From an uncultured Eisenbergiella sp. (GTDB taxonomy: Bacteria; Bacillota; Clostridia; Lachnospirales; Lachnospiraceae): a stretch of 64,000 bases of DNA. Position 1 is the stretch's first letter. Each line of letters starts with the position of its first letter. Below are positions 1-7,041 of this stretch, piece by piece. The stretch lies in assembly GCA_947630215.1 (NCBI GenBank), contig CANRGX010000006.1, forward strand, positions 1 through 64,000, in the 5' to 3' direction. The position numbers and the translations under genes were made by a program. The notes under the pieces are model-generated. The model was given only the letters and a program-made list of their open reading frames with translations. It did no database searches and was not told the DNA's origin.

Positions 1-353
1 TGAAAAAAGTGAAGCGGGATACCGGCTTTATGACGATAAAGCCCTGGAGGATTTACAGCAAATTCTATTCTTTCGTGGCAGATAGTTATGTGAAACGGAT
101 AGAGGTCATTTTAGAAAAAATGATTACAAAAATCGGTTGCCCGGTGGATTCTTTCGAGGTAAAGGAACTTGTTGCCGAATATGGATTTGTCATGAAGCAG
201 TTTAGCCAGATGAAAGACGAACGGGGGATGATGCTCTCCGTTGCACATTCCTATCAGAACACAATGGTAAAATCAAAAGTAAATGAAAAGTACGGGGAAG
301 GAGCCGCTGAGTTTTTTGCAGAGGCGATTGCATCTTTTTATAAAGAAAATTGA
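1..353 (+). pseudogene. MerR-family/TipAS-type regulator remnant, internally deleted and frameshifted
   Basis: Two pieces of one gene lie in different frames. Frame 2 (positions 2-82) reads SEAGYRLYDDKALEDLQQIL, the middle of a MerR winged-helix DNA-binding domain, and ends at TAG 83-85. Frame 3 (about 72-353) then reads the last ~80 residues of a TipAS-like ligand-binding domain (SFEVKELVAEYGFVMKQF, then EKYGEGAAEFFAEAIASFY). Full-length relatives are about 250 residues, so roughly 100 residues of helix, coiled coil and early TipAS are missing at the junction near 70-80. The gene begins outside the window. I infer a deletion with loss of frame and no functional regulator; the reading frame of the C-terminal part is open from GTG 9 but the first ~20 residues there look like shadow translation. 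Confidence 0.75.
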
Positions 354-371
354 CGTATGGAGGAAAAATGA

Positions 372-905
372 GTGGAAATTAAGACGTTTGAACTTTCCTA
401 TTTGCACGGGACAAAGGACGCATTAAAAAGTGTGTTTTACCGGGAAGACAGCAATGCCATTTTCAATGAATGGGAGTTTGCGGAAACCTTGCTGAAATCG
501 GATGGCTATTTGCCGGAGTTGTGCGTCATTGCGTTAGACGAAGAAAAAGTGGTTGGTTACAATGCCTTGACGAAAGCAAAAATAGGAAACTCTCCGGGAC
601 TGGCTTTGGGTCCGCTGGGGGTACGAAAAGAATATCAGAATACAGGAATCGGTTCGGCCCTTGTGAAAGAGAGCATAAAAAGGGCTGAAAAGGCAGGCTT
701 TTGCTGGATTGCTTTACTGGGAGGAACCTATTATGCCCGGTTTGGATTTGAAAGTGGAAAGCATTATGGAATTACCGTATCAGAGAATGAATTTGACAAT
801 GAACATTTACAGATTCTGTTTTTGGACAAATCTATAAAAGACAGGGTTTCCGGGAGACTTGTGTACTGTGATGCGTTTTACGATACTGACGGGAATCTGC
901 TATGA
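372..905 (+). CDS. GNAT-family N-acetyltransferase
   Basis: A 177-residue soluble protein of the GNAT fold. The acetyl-CoA binding core is visible around residues 75-115: LALGPLGVRKEYQNTGIGSA (motif A, with the Q/R-x-x-G-x-G/A turn as QNTGIG) followed by an alpha helix and YYARFGFE, the usual beta-5 region of YhbS-type acetyltransferases. Substrate cannot be told. The start is GTG 372 because TGGAGG at 358-363 lies 8 nt upstream; the ATG at 368 is out of frame and stops after four codons. It follows the regulator remnant by 18 nt, so it may once have been its target gene. Length is normal for the family. Confidence 0.85.
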   Translation: MEIKTFELSYLHGTKDALKSVFYREDSNAIFNEWEFAETLLKSDGYLPELCVIALDEEKVVGYNALTKAKIGNSPGLALGPLGVRKEYQNTGIGSALVKESIKRAEKAGFCWIALLGGTYYARFGFESGKHYGITVSENEFDNEHLQILFLDKSIKDRVSGRLVYCDAFYDTDGNLL

Positions 906-1065
906 GTGATTTCTGCTCTTAGAGCGGTCAATCGAATTTTTTCGCGAGGCCGGAAAAAGGCTTATTTCTCGCTTATTGCACAGCTAATATTCGATAAGAT
1001 AAGGCATTTCATGAATAGCGGATTTGGGTGGATGCACCCACTCTCTCGAAAATGGGCAGATAATT

Positions 1066-1127
1066 GTTTGCCGCGAAAATGTATTAAACTTGTGATGTAA
1101 AAGGTTTCATACAATTTCGCGGCAAAC
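1066..1127. repeat. Long near-perfect inverted repeat (24-nt arms, 14-nt loop)
   Basis: Arms at 1066-1089 and 1104-1127 pair over 24 positions with two mismatches; the outer 13 bp (GTTTGCCGCGAAA / TTTCGCGGCAAAC) are perfect. It sits 15 nt beyond the stop codon of the minus-strand toxin gene. No T-tract follows on either strand, so it is not a standard intrinsic terminator, though it could stabilise the toxin mRNA 3' end. It could also be a small MITE-like or IS-end remnant; no clear target duplication was seen. The rest of 906-1141 holds only a short 6-bp hairpin (1025-1040) and no convincing gene. Confidence 0.8.
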
Positions 1128-1141
1128 TAAGAGTAGTTTAT

Positions 1142-1636
1142 TTATATGATGTTTTCAGTATTTAATTTGCCTTCTGATAGCATAAGTTGTTCCAAACGTG
1201 AAATATCTGGAAAAACAACCTTTTTCCCTCTGGCATGAAGCTGCCGGAGTTGTTTCATATTTGTGCTGACTGTCCGGTAAATAGAATGTTTTACAGGAAC
1301 GGGGTTGTTATTACGGGTATGTATATGGTCGAGATAGTATTCTGTTACCGGAAACATGTTCTGTAACAAGAAGGCGGCTTTTTTTCCGTCAAACTCTCCT
1401 ATAACGATAGTCAGGCACTTTCCGTACTTTTCTACTTGCCTGTCATAGATAGCCTGAAATTTATTTACCCGGCTGCTGAGCGGAACCATCCAGAAAAGCC
1501 CAGTCTTTTCATCTCGAAGGCAGTAAAAAGTAGGACGGTATGCTCCGTTCTCCTTATTCTGCATGAGTTTGTCATCTTTTACTTTATTAAAGTATTCATC
1601 TTTGATATGGTAAACATACCCTTCCTGGTAAATCAT
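1142..1636 (-). CDS. cptN: Type III toxin-antitoxin endoribonuclease toxin, ToxN/AbiQ superfamily (CptN-like)
   Basis: A 164-residue protein matching the ToxN/CptN layout: an N-terminal strand YVYHIKDEYFNKV, then a central FWMVPLSSRVNKFQ segment equivalent to the ToxN PLTSP..K active-site loop, and a C-terminal helical part (YRTVSTNMKQLRQLHARGKKVVF). Family members are sequence-specific RNases held inactive in a complex with a repeat RNA that they process. What decides the call is the context: upstream on the same strand are a consensus promoter, 46-nt tandem repeats and a terminator before the ribosome site GAGGAG (1640-1645) and ATG 1636. Assignment to the CptN branch rather than ToxN or TenpN rests on recall of related Firmicutes proteins and on repeat length, so the symbol is provisional. 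Expected role: plasmid/island maintenance or phage defence by abortive infection. Confidence 0.75.
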   Translation of the reverse strand: MIYQEGYVYHIKDEYFNKVKDDKLMQNKENGAYRPTFYCLRDEKTGLFWMVPLSSRVNKFQAIYDRQVEKYGKCLTIVIGEFDGKKAAFLLQNMFPVTEYYLDHIHTRNNNPVPVKHSIYRTVSTNMKQLRQLHARGKKVVFPDISRLEQLMLSEGKLNTENII

Positions 1637-1655
1637 GGTCTCCTCACCATTCAGA

Positions 1656-1684
1656 TAAAAATAGCCCTACCTTTCGATAGGGCT
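1656..1684 (-). terminator. Attenuating terminator between antitoxin RNA repeats and toxin gene
   Basis: On the minus strand AGCCCTA pairs with TAGGGCT, extended by a U-G and a C-G pair closing a GAAA tetraloop (hairpin 1663-1684), followed by a U-run at 1656-1662. In type III systems a terminator here lets most transcripts stop after the antitoxin RNA, giving an RNA excess over toxin mRNA. It ends 10 nt upstream of the toxin's ribosome site. Confidence 0.85.
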
Positions 1685-1790
1685 TGATTTTCAAGCCGGA
1701 CACTTATTAGACGCCTCCGGTGAGCGAACAATATTTTCGGGCCGTTCATTTATAGGCCGCCAGCGGTAAGCGGACAATATTTTCGATGAC
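1685..1790 (-). ncRNA. cptI: Type III antitoxin RNA repeats (CptI-like), two 46-nt units plus a partial third
   Basis: Read on the minus strand, the core GAAAATATTGT begins at 1784 and at 1738, and a third GAAAAT begins at 1692: an exact 46-nt spacing twice over. The two full units share GAAAATATTGTYCGCTYACC and similar pyrimidine/purine pattern after it; the third breaks off and runs into the terminator. Tandem repeats of this size between a promoter and a leaky terminator, ahead of a ToxN-like gene, are the defining feature of type III antitoxins, whose repeats are cut by the toxin into pseudoknot-forming inhibitors. Processing sites were not determined. Confidence 0.8.
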
Positions 1791-1816
1791 GGAGTACTTC
1801 CCTCATCGTTATTATC

Positions 1817-1845
1817 ATTATACGAAGGCAACGAAAATATGTCAA
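1817..1845 (-). promoter_or_regulatory. Consensus sigma-A promoter of the antitoxin-toxin operon
   Basis: On the minus strand a perfect -35 TTGACA (1840-1845) and perfect -10 TATAAT (1817-1822) are separated by 17 nt. Transcription should begin near 1810, about 25 nt before the first repeat. A fully consensus promoter fits the need for abundant antitoxin RNA. The -35 overlaps the start codon of the divergent decayed small gene. Confidence 0.9.
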
Positions 1846-2163
1846 TTAACTTTAAAAAAATTTTAGATTTCCATTTAACGAAAGATCGTTCCATGGAAAG
1901 GCCGGGAACGGTTTTTGAGTGGCTGGCGCGGAGGCGCAATGTTACGGTGAAGGAAATGAGGGCGTATATTTCGGCCCGCATTGCGGAGGGATGAAATAGT
2001 CCTGATCCGGCGCGCCGGGAGCAATGGCGGTGGATACCAATGCGCAGGAGAATAATAGCTCTTTCTCCAGGATATTCATACGCTGGAGGAATGGTCGCGG
2101 TATGCGGTGGAGAAAATTAGGGCGGATGGGCGCGGGGATCTGCCGGATGATTGGGAAGGATAG
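1839..2163 (+). pseudogene. Decayed small gene (about 90-105 codons) of unknown function
   Basis: ATG 1839 opens a 51-codon frame with protein-like content (FKKILDFHLTKDRSMERPGT, then a WLARRR segment) that ends at TGA 1992. The same frame continues sensibly past the stop (SPDPARREQWRWIP), and after a one-base shift near 2038-2045 another frame gives QCAGE, two stops, then DIHTLEEWSRYAVEKIRADG and ends at TAG 2161. The pieces form one plausible small protein interrupted by an in-frame TGA, a frameshift and two further stops. I do not recognise the family with confidence. The 51-residue N-terminal part could still be made; the ribosome site (GAAGG, 1824-1828) is weak. Confidence 0.5.
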
Positions 2164-2189
2164 TGCTGTTGGGGATTACATTTGTGTGG

Positions 2190-2218
2190 TTGAACGCAAG
2201 GGATGTTTTTGATATACT
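2190..2218 (+). promoter_or_regulatory. Sigma-A promoter of the DinB-like gene
   Basis: TTGAAC (2190-2195), 17-nt spacer and TATACT (2213-2218) lie 36 nt upstream of the GTG start at 2254. Confidence 0.65.
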
Positions 2219-2253
2219 CAAAGAAAAATCGACGTTTGTAAGGAGGGATTCCT

Positions 2254-2961
2254 GTGAAAATATTCTGTGTATGGGAGCACAACGGCGGTGACAGCCTTTT
2301 ATTTGCAGATACCTTTGTCGGAGCCTTTACACGCGGTGTCTCCAGGGACTCGGTTCTTGAGAAAATGCCGGCTGAAATAAGGTCTTATGTAAGCTGGAAA
2401 GGCGGCCTGATGCCCGATGCCTTTGAATGCGAGATCATCCAGGAAAAGCAATCTGATCTGACTGTTTCCGATGCCGATTCGGATGTCATCTTTGATTCGG
2501 AGAGGAAAGGACTAAGCCCGACCGAATATGCGGAATTGAAGGCGCTCGCCTTAAAATCAGCGCAGGATTTTTTGACACTGTATCAGGCCATTCCCGATAA
2601 AAGTAAAAGCTGTCTGCCGGGCCGAAAAACTTTTTACGGGCAGGTTCCGCGGACAGCGCGGGAAATGTATGAGCACACAAAAAACGTCAACGCGTATTAT
2701 TTTGGAGAAATTGGCGTTCCTGCGGATAATGAAGGTACGATTCTGGAATGCAGAGAGCGCGGATTTGCGGCTCTTGAAAACCAGGCGGATTTTTTGAAAT
2801 GTGCGGTCTGCCTTGGCAGCTATGACGAAGAATGGTCGTTGCGAAAGGTACTGAGACGTTTTGTCTGGCATGACAGGATCCATGCAAAGGCTATGTACCG
2901 AATGGCTGTAAAGACTTTTGGCGACAAATCTGTGCCAAACGTGTTTCGGTTTCCTATATAA
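2254..2961 (+). CDS. DinB-like domain protein with HicB-like N-terminus
   Basis: A 235-residue protein. The N-terminal ~80 residues (FCVWEHNGGDSLLFADTFVG onward) resemble a small HicB-like fold found in front of DinB domains in Clostridia; the C-terminal ~140 residues are helical and end in LRRFVWHDRIHAKAMYRMAV, the histidine-containing third helix typical of DinB/YfiT four-helix bundles, where His residues can bind a metal. Function is unknown; some DinB relatives are thiol-dependent transferases. The start is GTG 2254 because AGGAGG at 2241-2246 sits 7 nt upstream. It is transcribed alone, with a hairpin downstream at 3023-3055. Confidence 0.6.
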   Translation: MKIFCVWEHNGGDSLLFADTFVGAFTRGVSRDSVLEKMPAEIRSYVSWKGGLMPDAFECEIIQEKQSDLTVSDADSDVIFDSERKGLSPTEYAELKALALKSAQDFLTLYQAIPDKSKSCLPGRKTFYGQVPRTAREMYEHTKNVNAYYFGEIGVPADNEGTILECRERGFAALENQADFLKCAVCLGSYDEEWSLRKVLRRFVWHDRIHAKAMYRMAVKTFGDKSVPNVFRFPI

Positions 2962-3020
2962 TTAGACTCATGGGTTGAAATTATAGCTTCAAATTCCCGT
3001 TTGTCGAAAAGAACAAACAG

Positions 3021-3062
3021 AAAACTCCTCACCTCCGATGTGGAAGTGAGGAGTTCCTTTTT
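3021..3062. terminator. Hairpin with T-runs on both sides, probable bidirectional terminator
   Basis: AACTCCTCAC (3023-3032) pairs perfectly with GTGAGGAGTT (3046-3055). On the plus strand CCTTTTTG follows; on the minus strand TTTTCTG follows. It can end the DinB-like gene from the left and the recombinase remnant from the right. Confidence 0.7.
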
Positions 3063-3066
3063 GCCC

Positions 3067-3216
3067 TCATACCTTTATTTCCGTTCCGTCCTTGAAGGTG
3101 AACCGCACATCCTCTTTGGAATAGACCGTCACGAAATCCGGCAGCCCGCATCGGAGGGACGGCTCAAACCGCTCCACCGGGGTGACCTGCGCCGGAGAGG
3201 GCTTTTTTTGTTTGTA
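3067..3216 (-). pseudogene. 3' stub of a serine recombinase (mobile-element remnant)
   Basis: On the minus strand an open stretch of 49 codons ends at TGA 3067-3069. Its last ~30 codons read CGLPDFVTVYSKEDVRFTFK then DGTEIKV, the closing segment of large serine recombinases of clostridial conjugative elements. Upstream the frame is blocked by a stop at 3217-3219 and the recombinase body is absent. I infer the end of an excised or deleted element left next to its terminator. The remainder of the 2962-3344 gap holds nothing else that I can identify. The family match is from recall of the conserved tail only. Confidence 0.5.
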
Positions 3217-3344
3217 TCAAAATCAGCAAAAATATAGAACCGTTTTAACGGACAGTAGATTTCTTCCCATCCGGGTGGTACAATATGAAATGTCGAGGGG
3301 GGCGGCTGCCCGGGAAATCGACGCTTTTGAGGAGGGGTATAAGA

Positions 3345-4259
3345 ATGCCATTTGTTCTTGTTGACGGAAAACGAATCTATTACGAGGAATATGGAGATAA
3401 AGAAAAACAAACTCTGGTATATCTGCATGGCGGTCCCGGAGAAAGCTGTCTTACCTATACACATCAGGCGAAAAAACTTGGAGAGAAATTTCATGTTATT
3501 AGCTTTGACCAGTATGGCGTATTTCGTTCAGATGCTATCCCAGAAGAACAGCGGGCGGGTGTGATGTATCATGTAAAGCTCTTTGAACAAATGAGAATTG
3601 CGCTTGGAATTGGAAGCTGGATACCGCTCGGGCATTCCTTTGGCGGTATGCTTGCCCTTGTTTATGCACACACTTATCCCGAAAGCATTGATGGTGTCAT
3701 ATATGACTGTCCGATGTGGAGCGCACTCCATACTTCCCAAGCAATTGCTGAGGCAACCGTTCCTTATTTTGAGCAAAATGGCATGACTGAGCAGACGGCT
3801 CTTTGCAAAGAGATTCTTCAAAATAATATTTCTCCCAAAGACGCCTTTGAAAAGGCATTGCGTATTGATATGAATGACGGTGTGAAGGAATACTGCCATG
3901 TAATAAAACCAGGCGATTATCACAGGTATATAAACGAGCATATCCCCGAACCCGATGTTACTGACGATTGCTGGGGAAAGTTCCTTCCTTTCACGCAAAA
4001 ACTCCGTGATGAAAATGATTTTTATGAAAACTATCTGCCTTTCATTGGGCAAATAATCCAGCCTCAGATGCTCATGGTTGGGGAATATGATATGACCTGC
4101 GGCAAGTATGAGCAGGCGTATTTCAGAGAACATTCTCCGAATGGCAAGTTCGAGATGCTGAAAGGATGCGCGCATCTTACATGGTTTGAACAGCCGGAAA
4201 AGTATACCCGGCTGATAACGGATTTCATATTATCGCAGCAAACACACGGTACTCTGTGA
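3345..4259 (+). CDS. Alpha/beta hydrolase, proline iminopeptidase-like
   Basis: A 304-residue alpha/beta-hydrolase. LHGGPG (residues ~27-32) is the oxyanion-hole motif of the prolyl iminopeptidase/tricorn-interacting factor group, and GHSFGG (~93-98) is the nucleophile elbow with the catalytic Ser; an Asp in VGEYDMTCG and a His in GCAHLTWFEQ complete the triad. No signal peptide. ATG 3345 is chosen because GAGGAGGGG lies 8 nt upstream; the 20 codons before it read through a recombinase-remnant border and are not coding. It stands alone in the accessory island. Substrate may be a peptide or an ester. Confidence 0.85.
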   Translation: MPFVLVDGKRIYYEEYGDKEKQTLVYLHGGPGESCLTYTHQAKKLGEKFHVISFDQYGVFRSDAIPEEQRAGVMYHVKLFEQMRIALGIGSWIPLGHSFGGMLALVYAHTYPESIDGVIYDCPMWSALHTSQAIAEATVPYFEQNGMTEQTALCKEILQNNISPKDAFEKALRIDMNDGVKEYCHVIKPGDYHRYINEHIPEPDVTDDCWGKFLPFTQKLRDENDFYENYLPFIGQIIQPQMLMVGEYDMTCGKYEQAYFREHSPNGKFEMLKGCAHLTWFEQPEKYTRLITDFILSQQTHGTL

Positions 4260-4301
4260 AGATGTGGAGAAATAAGAAAAATATGGATTCGGGGTGGAAG
4301 A

Positions 4302-4625
4302 ATGGCGTCAAGTAAAGAATATTTAGAATTTATTTTAGGGCAGTTATTCGAATTGGACGAAATTACATATCGGGCTATGATGGGAGAATTTATCCTCTAT
4401 TACCGTGACAAAATTGTAGGCGGTATCTATGATGACAGGCTGCTTGTGAAACCAATAAAAGCAGCAATCAACTATATGCCGACAGCCCCGTATGAATTGC
4501 CCTACGAGGGAGCAAAAGAGATGTTGTTGGTGGAAGAAGTTGACAACAGAGAGTTTTTGACAGGTCTATTCAACGCCATGTATGAGGAACTGCCGGCGCC
4601 AAAGCCAAAAAAAGGAAGGATGTAG
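4302..4625 (+). CDS. TfoX N-terminal domain protein
   Basis: A 107-residue protein consisting of one TfoX_N domain: it begins with SSKEYLEFILGQLF, carries the conserved YRAMMGEFILYYRDKIVGGI segment and ends with a helix and a basic tail (PKPKKGRM). The full TfoX/Sxy regulator of competence has an additional C-terminal helical domain that is absent here, as in most stand-alone clostridial versions, whose role is unknown. It follows the hydrolase by 42 nt and may be co-transcribed. No DNA-uptake genes are nearby, so a competence role is not implied. Confidence 0.75.
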   Translation: MASSKEYLEFILGQLFELDEITYRAMMGEFILYYRDKIVGGIYDDRLLVKPIKAAINYMPTAPYELPYEGAKEMLLVEEVDNREFLTGLFNAMYEELPAPKPKKGRM

Positions 4626-4769
4626 TGTGATAGAAATTCCGATTTTTCGCTGAGGATAATTCAAAAAGGGCGCTATAATAGTCACAATCGGCAGACGGGG
4701 CATTTCCCCAAAGGAACATAGTTAGTATGAACTGGAAGGAAATACTATATCCGATAGAAAGGACAGGTG

Positions 4770-5348
4770 ATGAAAATGAAACATAAAGGTACAAAGGAAC
4801 TGCAGACAGAGCGTCTTATCCTGCGCCCGTGGAAGGAAAGCGACGCCGGGGAGGCGTTCGCCAACTGGATGAACGACCCGGAGGTGACCAAATATCTGAC
4901 GTGGACGCCGCACGGTGATGTTTCGCTCACCCGTGCTCTTTTAAAAATGCGTGAGGAGGAGTGCAAACGGCCGGAGTGTTATCATTGGGCGATTGTGTTA
5001 AAAGAAGGGAACGTCCTCATCGGCGATATTGAGACGGGGACAGTAGACGAGTATCAGGCGACGGGCAGTATCGGCTACTGCATAGGCAAGGCCTGGTGGG
5101 GCAAAGGAATTATGACCGAGGCTCTCGCGGAGGTATTGCGTTACTGCTTTGAGGAAGTCGGATTTTATCGCATAAACGGCAGTCATGCGGCGGAGAACAT
5201 TGGCTCGTCCCGTGTGATGGAAAAATGCGGGTTTGTCTATGAGGGAACGCGCAGACAGGCATATCGGTTGCTGCAGACAGGTAATCGCGTAGACATAGTC
5301 GAACGCGGCATCCTGCGGGAGGATTATTTGAAACATACGCTTTCGTAA
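4770..5348 (+). CDS. GNAT-family acetyltransferase, RimJ/RimL-like
   Basis: A 192-residue protein. TERLILRPWKESDA near the N-terminus and the acetyl-CoA site GYCIGKAWWGKGIMTEAL (residues ~90-107), followed by NIGSSRVMEKCGFVYEGT, are the signature of the RimJ/RimL group, which acetylates ribosomal proteins or small molecules and resistance targets. AAAGGA at 4758-4763 lies 6 nt before ATG 4770; a GTG at 4767 and another ATG at 4776 are alternatives in the same frame. It is the last gene of the low-GC accessory block. Substrate is unknown. Confidence 0.85.
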   Translation: MKMKHKGTKELQTERLILRPWKESDAGEAFANWMNDPEVTKYLTWTPHGDVSLTRALLKMREEECKRPECYHWAIVLKEGNVLIGDIETGTVDEYQATGSIGYCIGKAWWGKGIMTEALAEVLRYCFEEVGFYRINGSHAAENIGSSRVMEKCGFVYEGTRRQAYRLLQTGNRVDIVERGILREDYLKHTLS

Positions 5349-5453
5349 ACAGTATGACGATCAATACGATTTTAAGCTGTTCATCCAGCTGTTGAGACTT
5401 GAGCATGGAGGCTTGAACAAAAACAGCAGGAGAAATAAAAAGGGGAAATAAAA

Positions 5454-6977
5454 ATGAAACGAATCCTGAGACGTATTTTCATCATTCTTCCGGCCGTTCT
5501 GCTGCAGGCGCTGTGGCTGGCCGTACTGTTGAAGTGGCTGGCTCCCTGGGCGGCCTGGATTCATTTTGCATTATCTGTCCTGGCCTTTCTCTTTGTGCTC
5601 TATCTGATTACGAAGCAGGACGAGGGGACCTACAAGATCCTGTGGCTGTTGGTGATCCTTAGTTTTCCCCTTCCGGGCGCCGCTCTGTATCTGATCTTTG
5701 GAAACAAGCGGACGACGAGGCCGCTTTTAAAAAAGCTGAATGCCGCGGGCCCCTGCCTGCCGCTTTCCGCAGGCGACCCGGCGGCGTATGAGACGCTGGA
5801 AGCCGAGAATAAAAGGCTTTCCCAGACCTTCCGGCTGGCGGAGTCCCTGACGGGGTTCGGCCTGAAAGAAAACCGAAGCGCCGTCTATTATCCGCTGGGG
5901 GACGAAATGTTTCCCGTGATGCTGGAGGAATTGCAGAAAGCGGAACGTTTTATCTTTGTGGAATACTTTATCGTGGAAAACGGACGGATGTGGGATTCCA
6001 TGGTGCAGATCCTGGCCCGGAAAGCGTCGGAGGGCGTGGATGTGCGCGTGATGTACGATGATTTCGGCAGCCTTTCCACGTATTCGGAAAAGAACGCGCA
6101 GCAGCTCCGCCGGTTGGGAATCCGCTGTGTGGCCTTCAATCCTCTGTTTTTCATCAAGGGCACGCTGAACTGCCGGGATCACAGAAAAATGCTGATTATA
6201 GACGGAAAGGTGGCTTTCAGCGGCGGCGTGAATCTGGCGGACGAATACATCAATCAGGTGGAGCGGTTCGGCCACTGGAAGGATATCGGGTTTCGGCTGA
6301 CCGGAGAGGCGGTATACAGCTATACCCGGATGTTTGTGCAGTTCTGGAACGCTTTTTCCCACGATCCGCTGCCGGAGGACTTTCTGGCACAGGCGCTTTT
6401 GGACGGACGGGATGTGGACTCAGAGAAGCAGGACGGGTATGTGCTCAGCTACTATGATTCTCCCTTAAAACCCGACGCGGTGAGCAACGAACTTTTCATC
6501 GATCTGTTGTCCCAGGCGAAGGAGTACGCATGGTTTTATACGCCCTATCTTCTGCCGGGACAGGCCCTGCTGGATGCCTTTGTCCGGGCCGCCAGAAGGG
6601 GAGTGGACGTGCGGATTATACTGCCGGGGATCCCGGACAAGAAGCTGGTGTACCGTATGTCCCGCAGCTTTTATCCGGTGCTGGTGCAGGCGGGCGTGCG
6701 GATCTTTGAATATACGCCCGGCTTCGTCCATGCCAAAGCCAGTCTGATCGACGGCGTGGTGGGAACAGTGGGGACGGTAAACTTGGACTACCGCAGTCTC
6801 TTTTTACATTTTGAAAATAATTCCGTGTTTTACCGGGCAAGCCTGCTGTCGGATCTGAGGGCGGATTATCTGGCCACCCAGAGTAAGTGCCGGGAGCGCA
6901 CCGGAGAGAATCTGGAAACAGGACTGGTGCGGTGGATTGTGGACGGTGTGCTGCGTATTTTTGCGCCGCTGTGCTGA
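5454..6977 (+). CDS. cls: Cardiolipin synthase
   Basis: A 507-residue membrane enzyme of the phospholipase D superfamily that joins two phosphatidylglycerol molecules into cardiolipin. Two transmembrane helices occupy residues ~10-60, followed by the PLDNc-type segment GAALYLIFGN. Both HKD motifs are present: HRKMLIIDG starting at residue 243 and HAKASLIDG starting at residue 426, each followed by the G-G/N-x-N feature (GGVNLADEY, GTVNLDYRS). Length is normal for bacterial Cls (about 480-510). The ribosome site GGGGAAA precedes ATG 5454 closely. The next gene begins 64 nt downstream on the same strand and may share its transcript. Confidence 0.95.
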   Translation: MKRILRRIFIILPAVLLQALWLAVLLKWLAPWAAWIHFALSVLAFLFVLYLITKQDEGTYKILWLLVILSFPLPGAALYLIFGNKRTTRPLLKKLNAAGPCLPLSAGDPAAYETLEAENKRLSQTFRLAESLTGFGLKENRSAVYYPLGDEMFPVMLEELQKAERFIFVEYFIVENGRMWDSMVQILARKASEGVDVRVMYDDFGSLSTYSEKNAQQLRRLGIRCVAFNPLFFIKGTLNCRDHRKMLIIDGKVAFSGGVNLADEYINQVERFGHWKDIGFRLTGEAVYSYTRMFVQFWNAFSHDPLPEDFLAQALLDGRDVDSEKQDGYVLSYYDSPLKPDAVSNELFIDLLSQAKEYAWFYTPYLLPGQALLDAFVRAARRGVDVRIILPGIPDKKLVYRMSRSFYPVLVQAGVRIFEYTPGFVHAKASLIDGVVGTVGTVNLDYRSLFLHFENNSVFYRASLLSDLRADYLATQSKCRERTGENLETGLVRWIVDGVLRIFAPLC

Positions 6978-7041
6978 AACGGAGCGGCCCTCCTTTGGGC
7001 AGGACAGCCGGACAGAGAAAAAGAAAGATGGGAGGCGCGGT

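Noticed and set aside
906..1100. Possible 64-residue protein after the acetyltransferase
   Set aside because: No ribosome site and atypical composition; it runs into the left arm of the palindrome and matches nothing I know.
1685..1790. The 46-nt repeats as a short CRISPR array
   Set aside because: Similarity extends through the whole unit rather than alternating identical repeats with unrelated spacers, and no cas gene is near.
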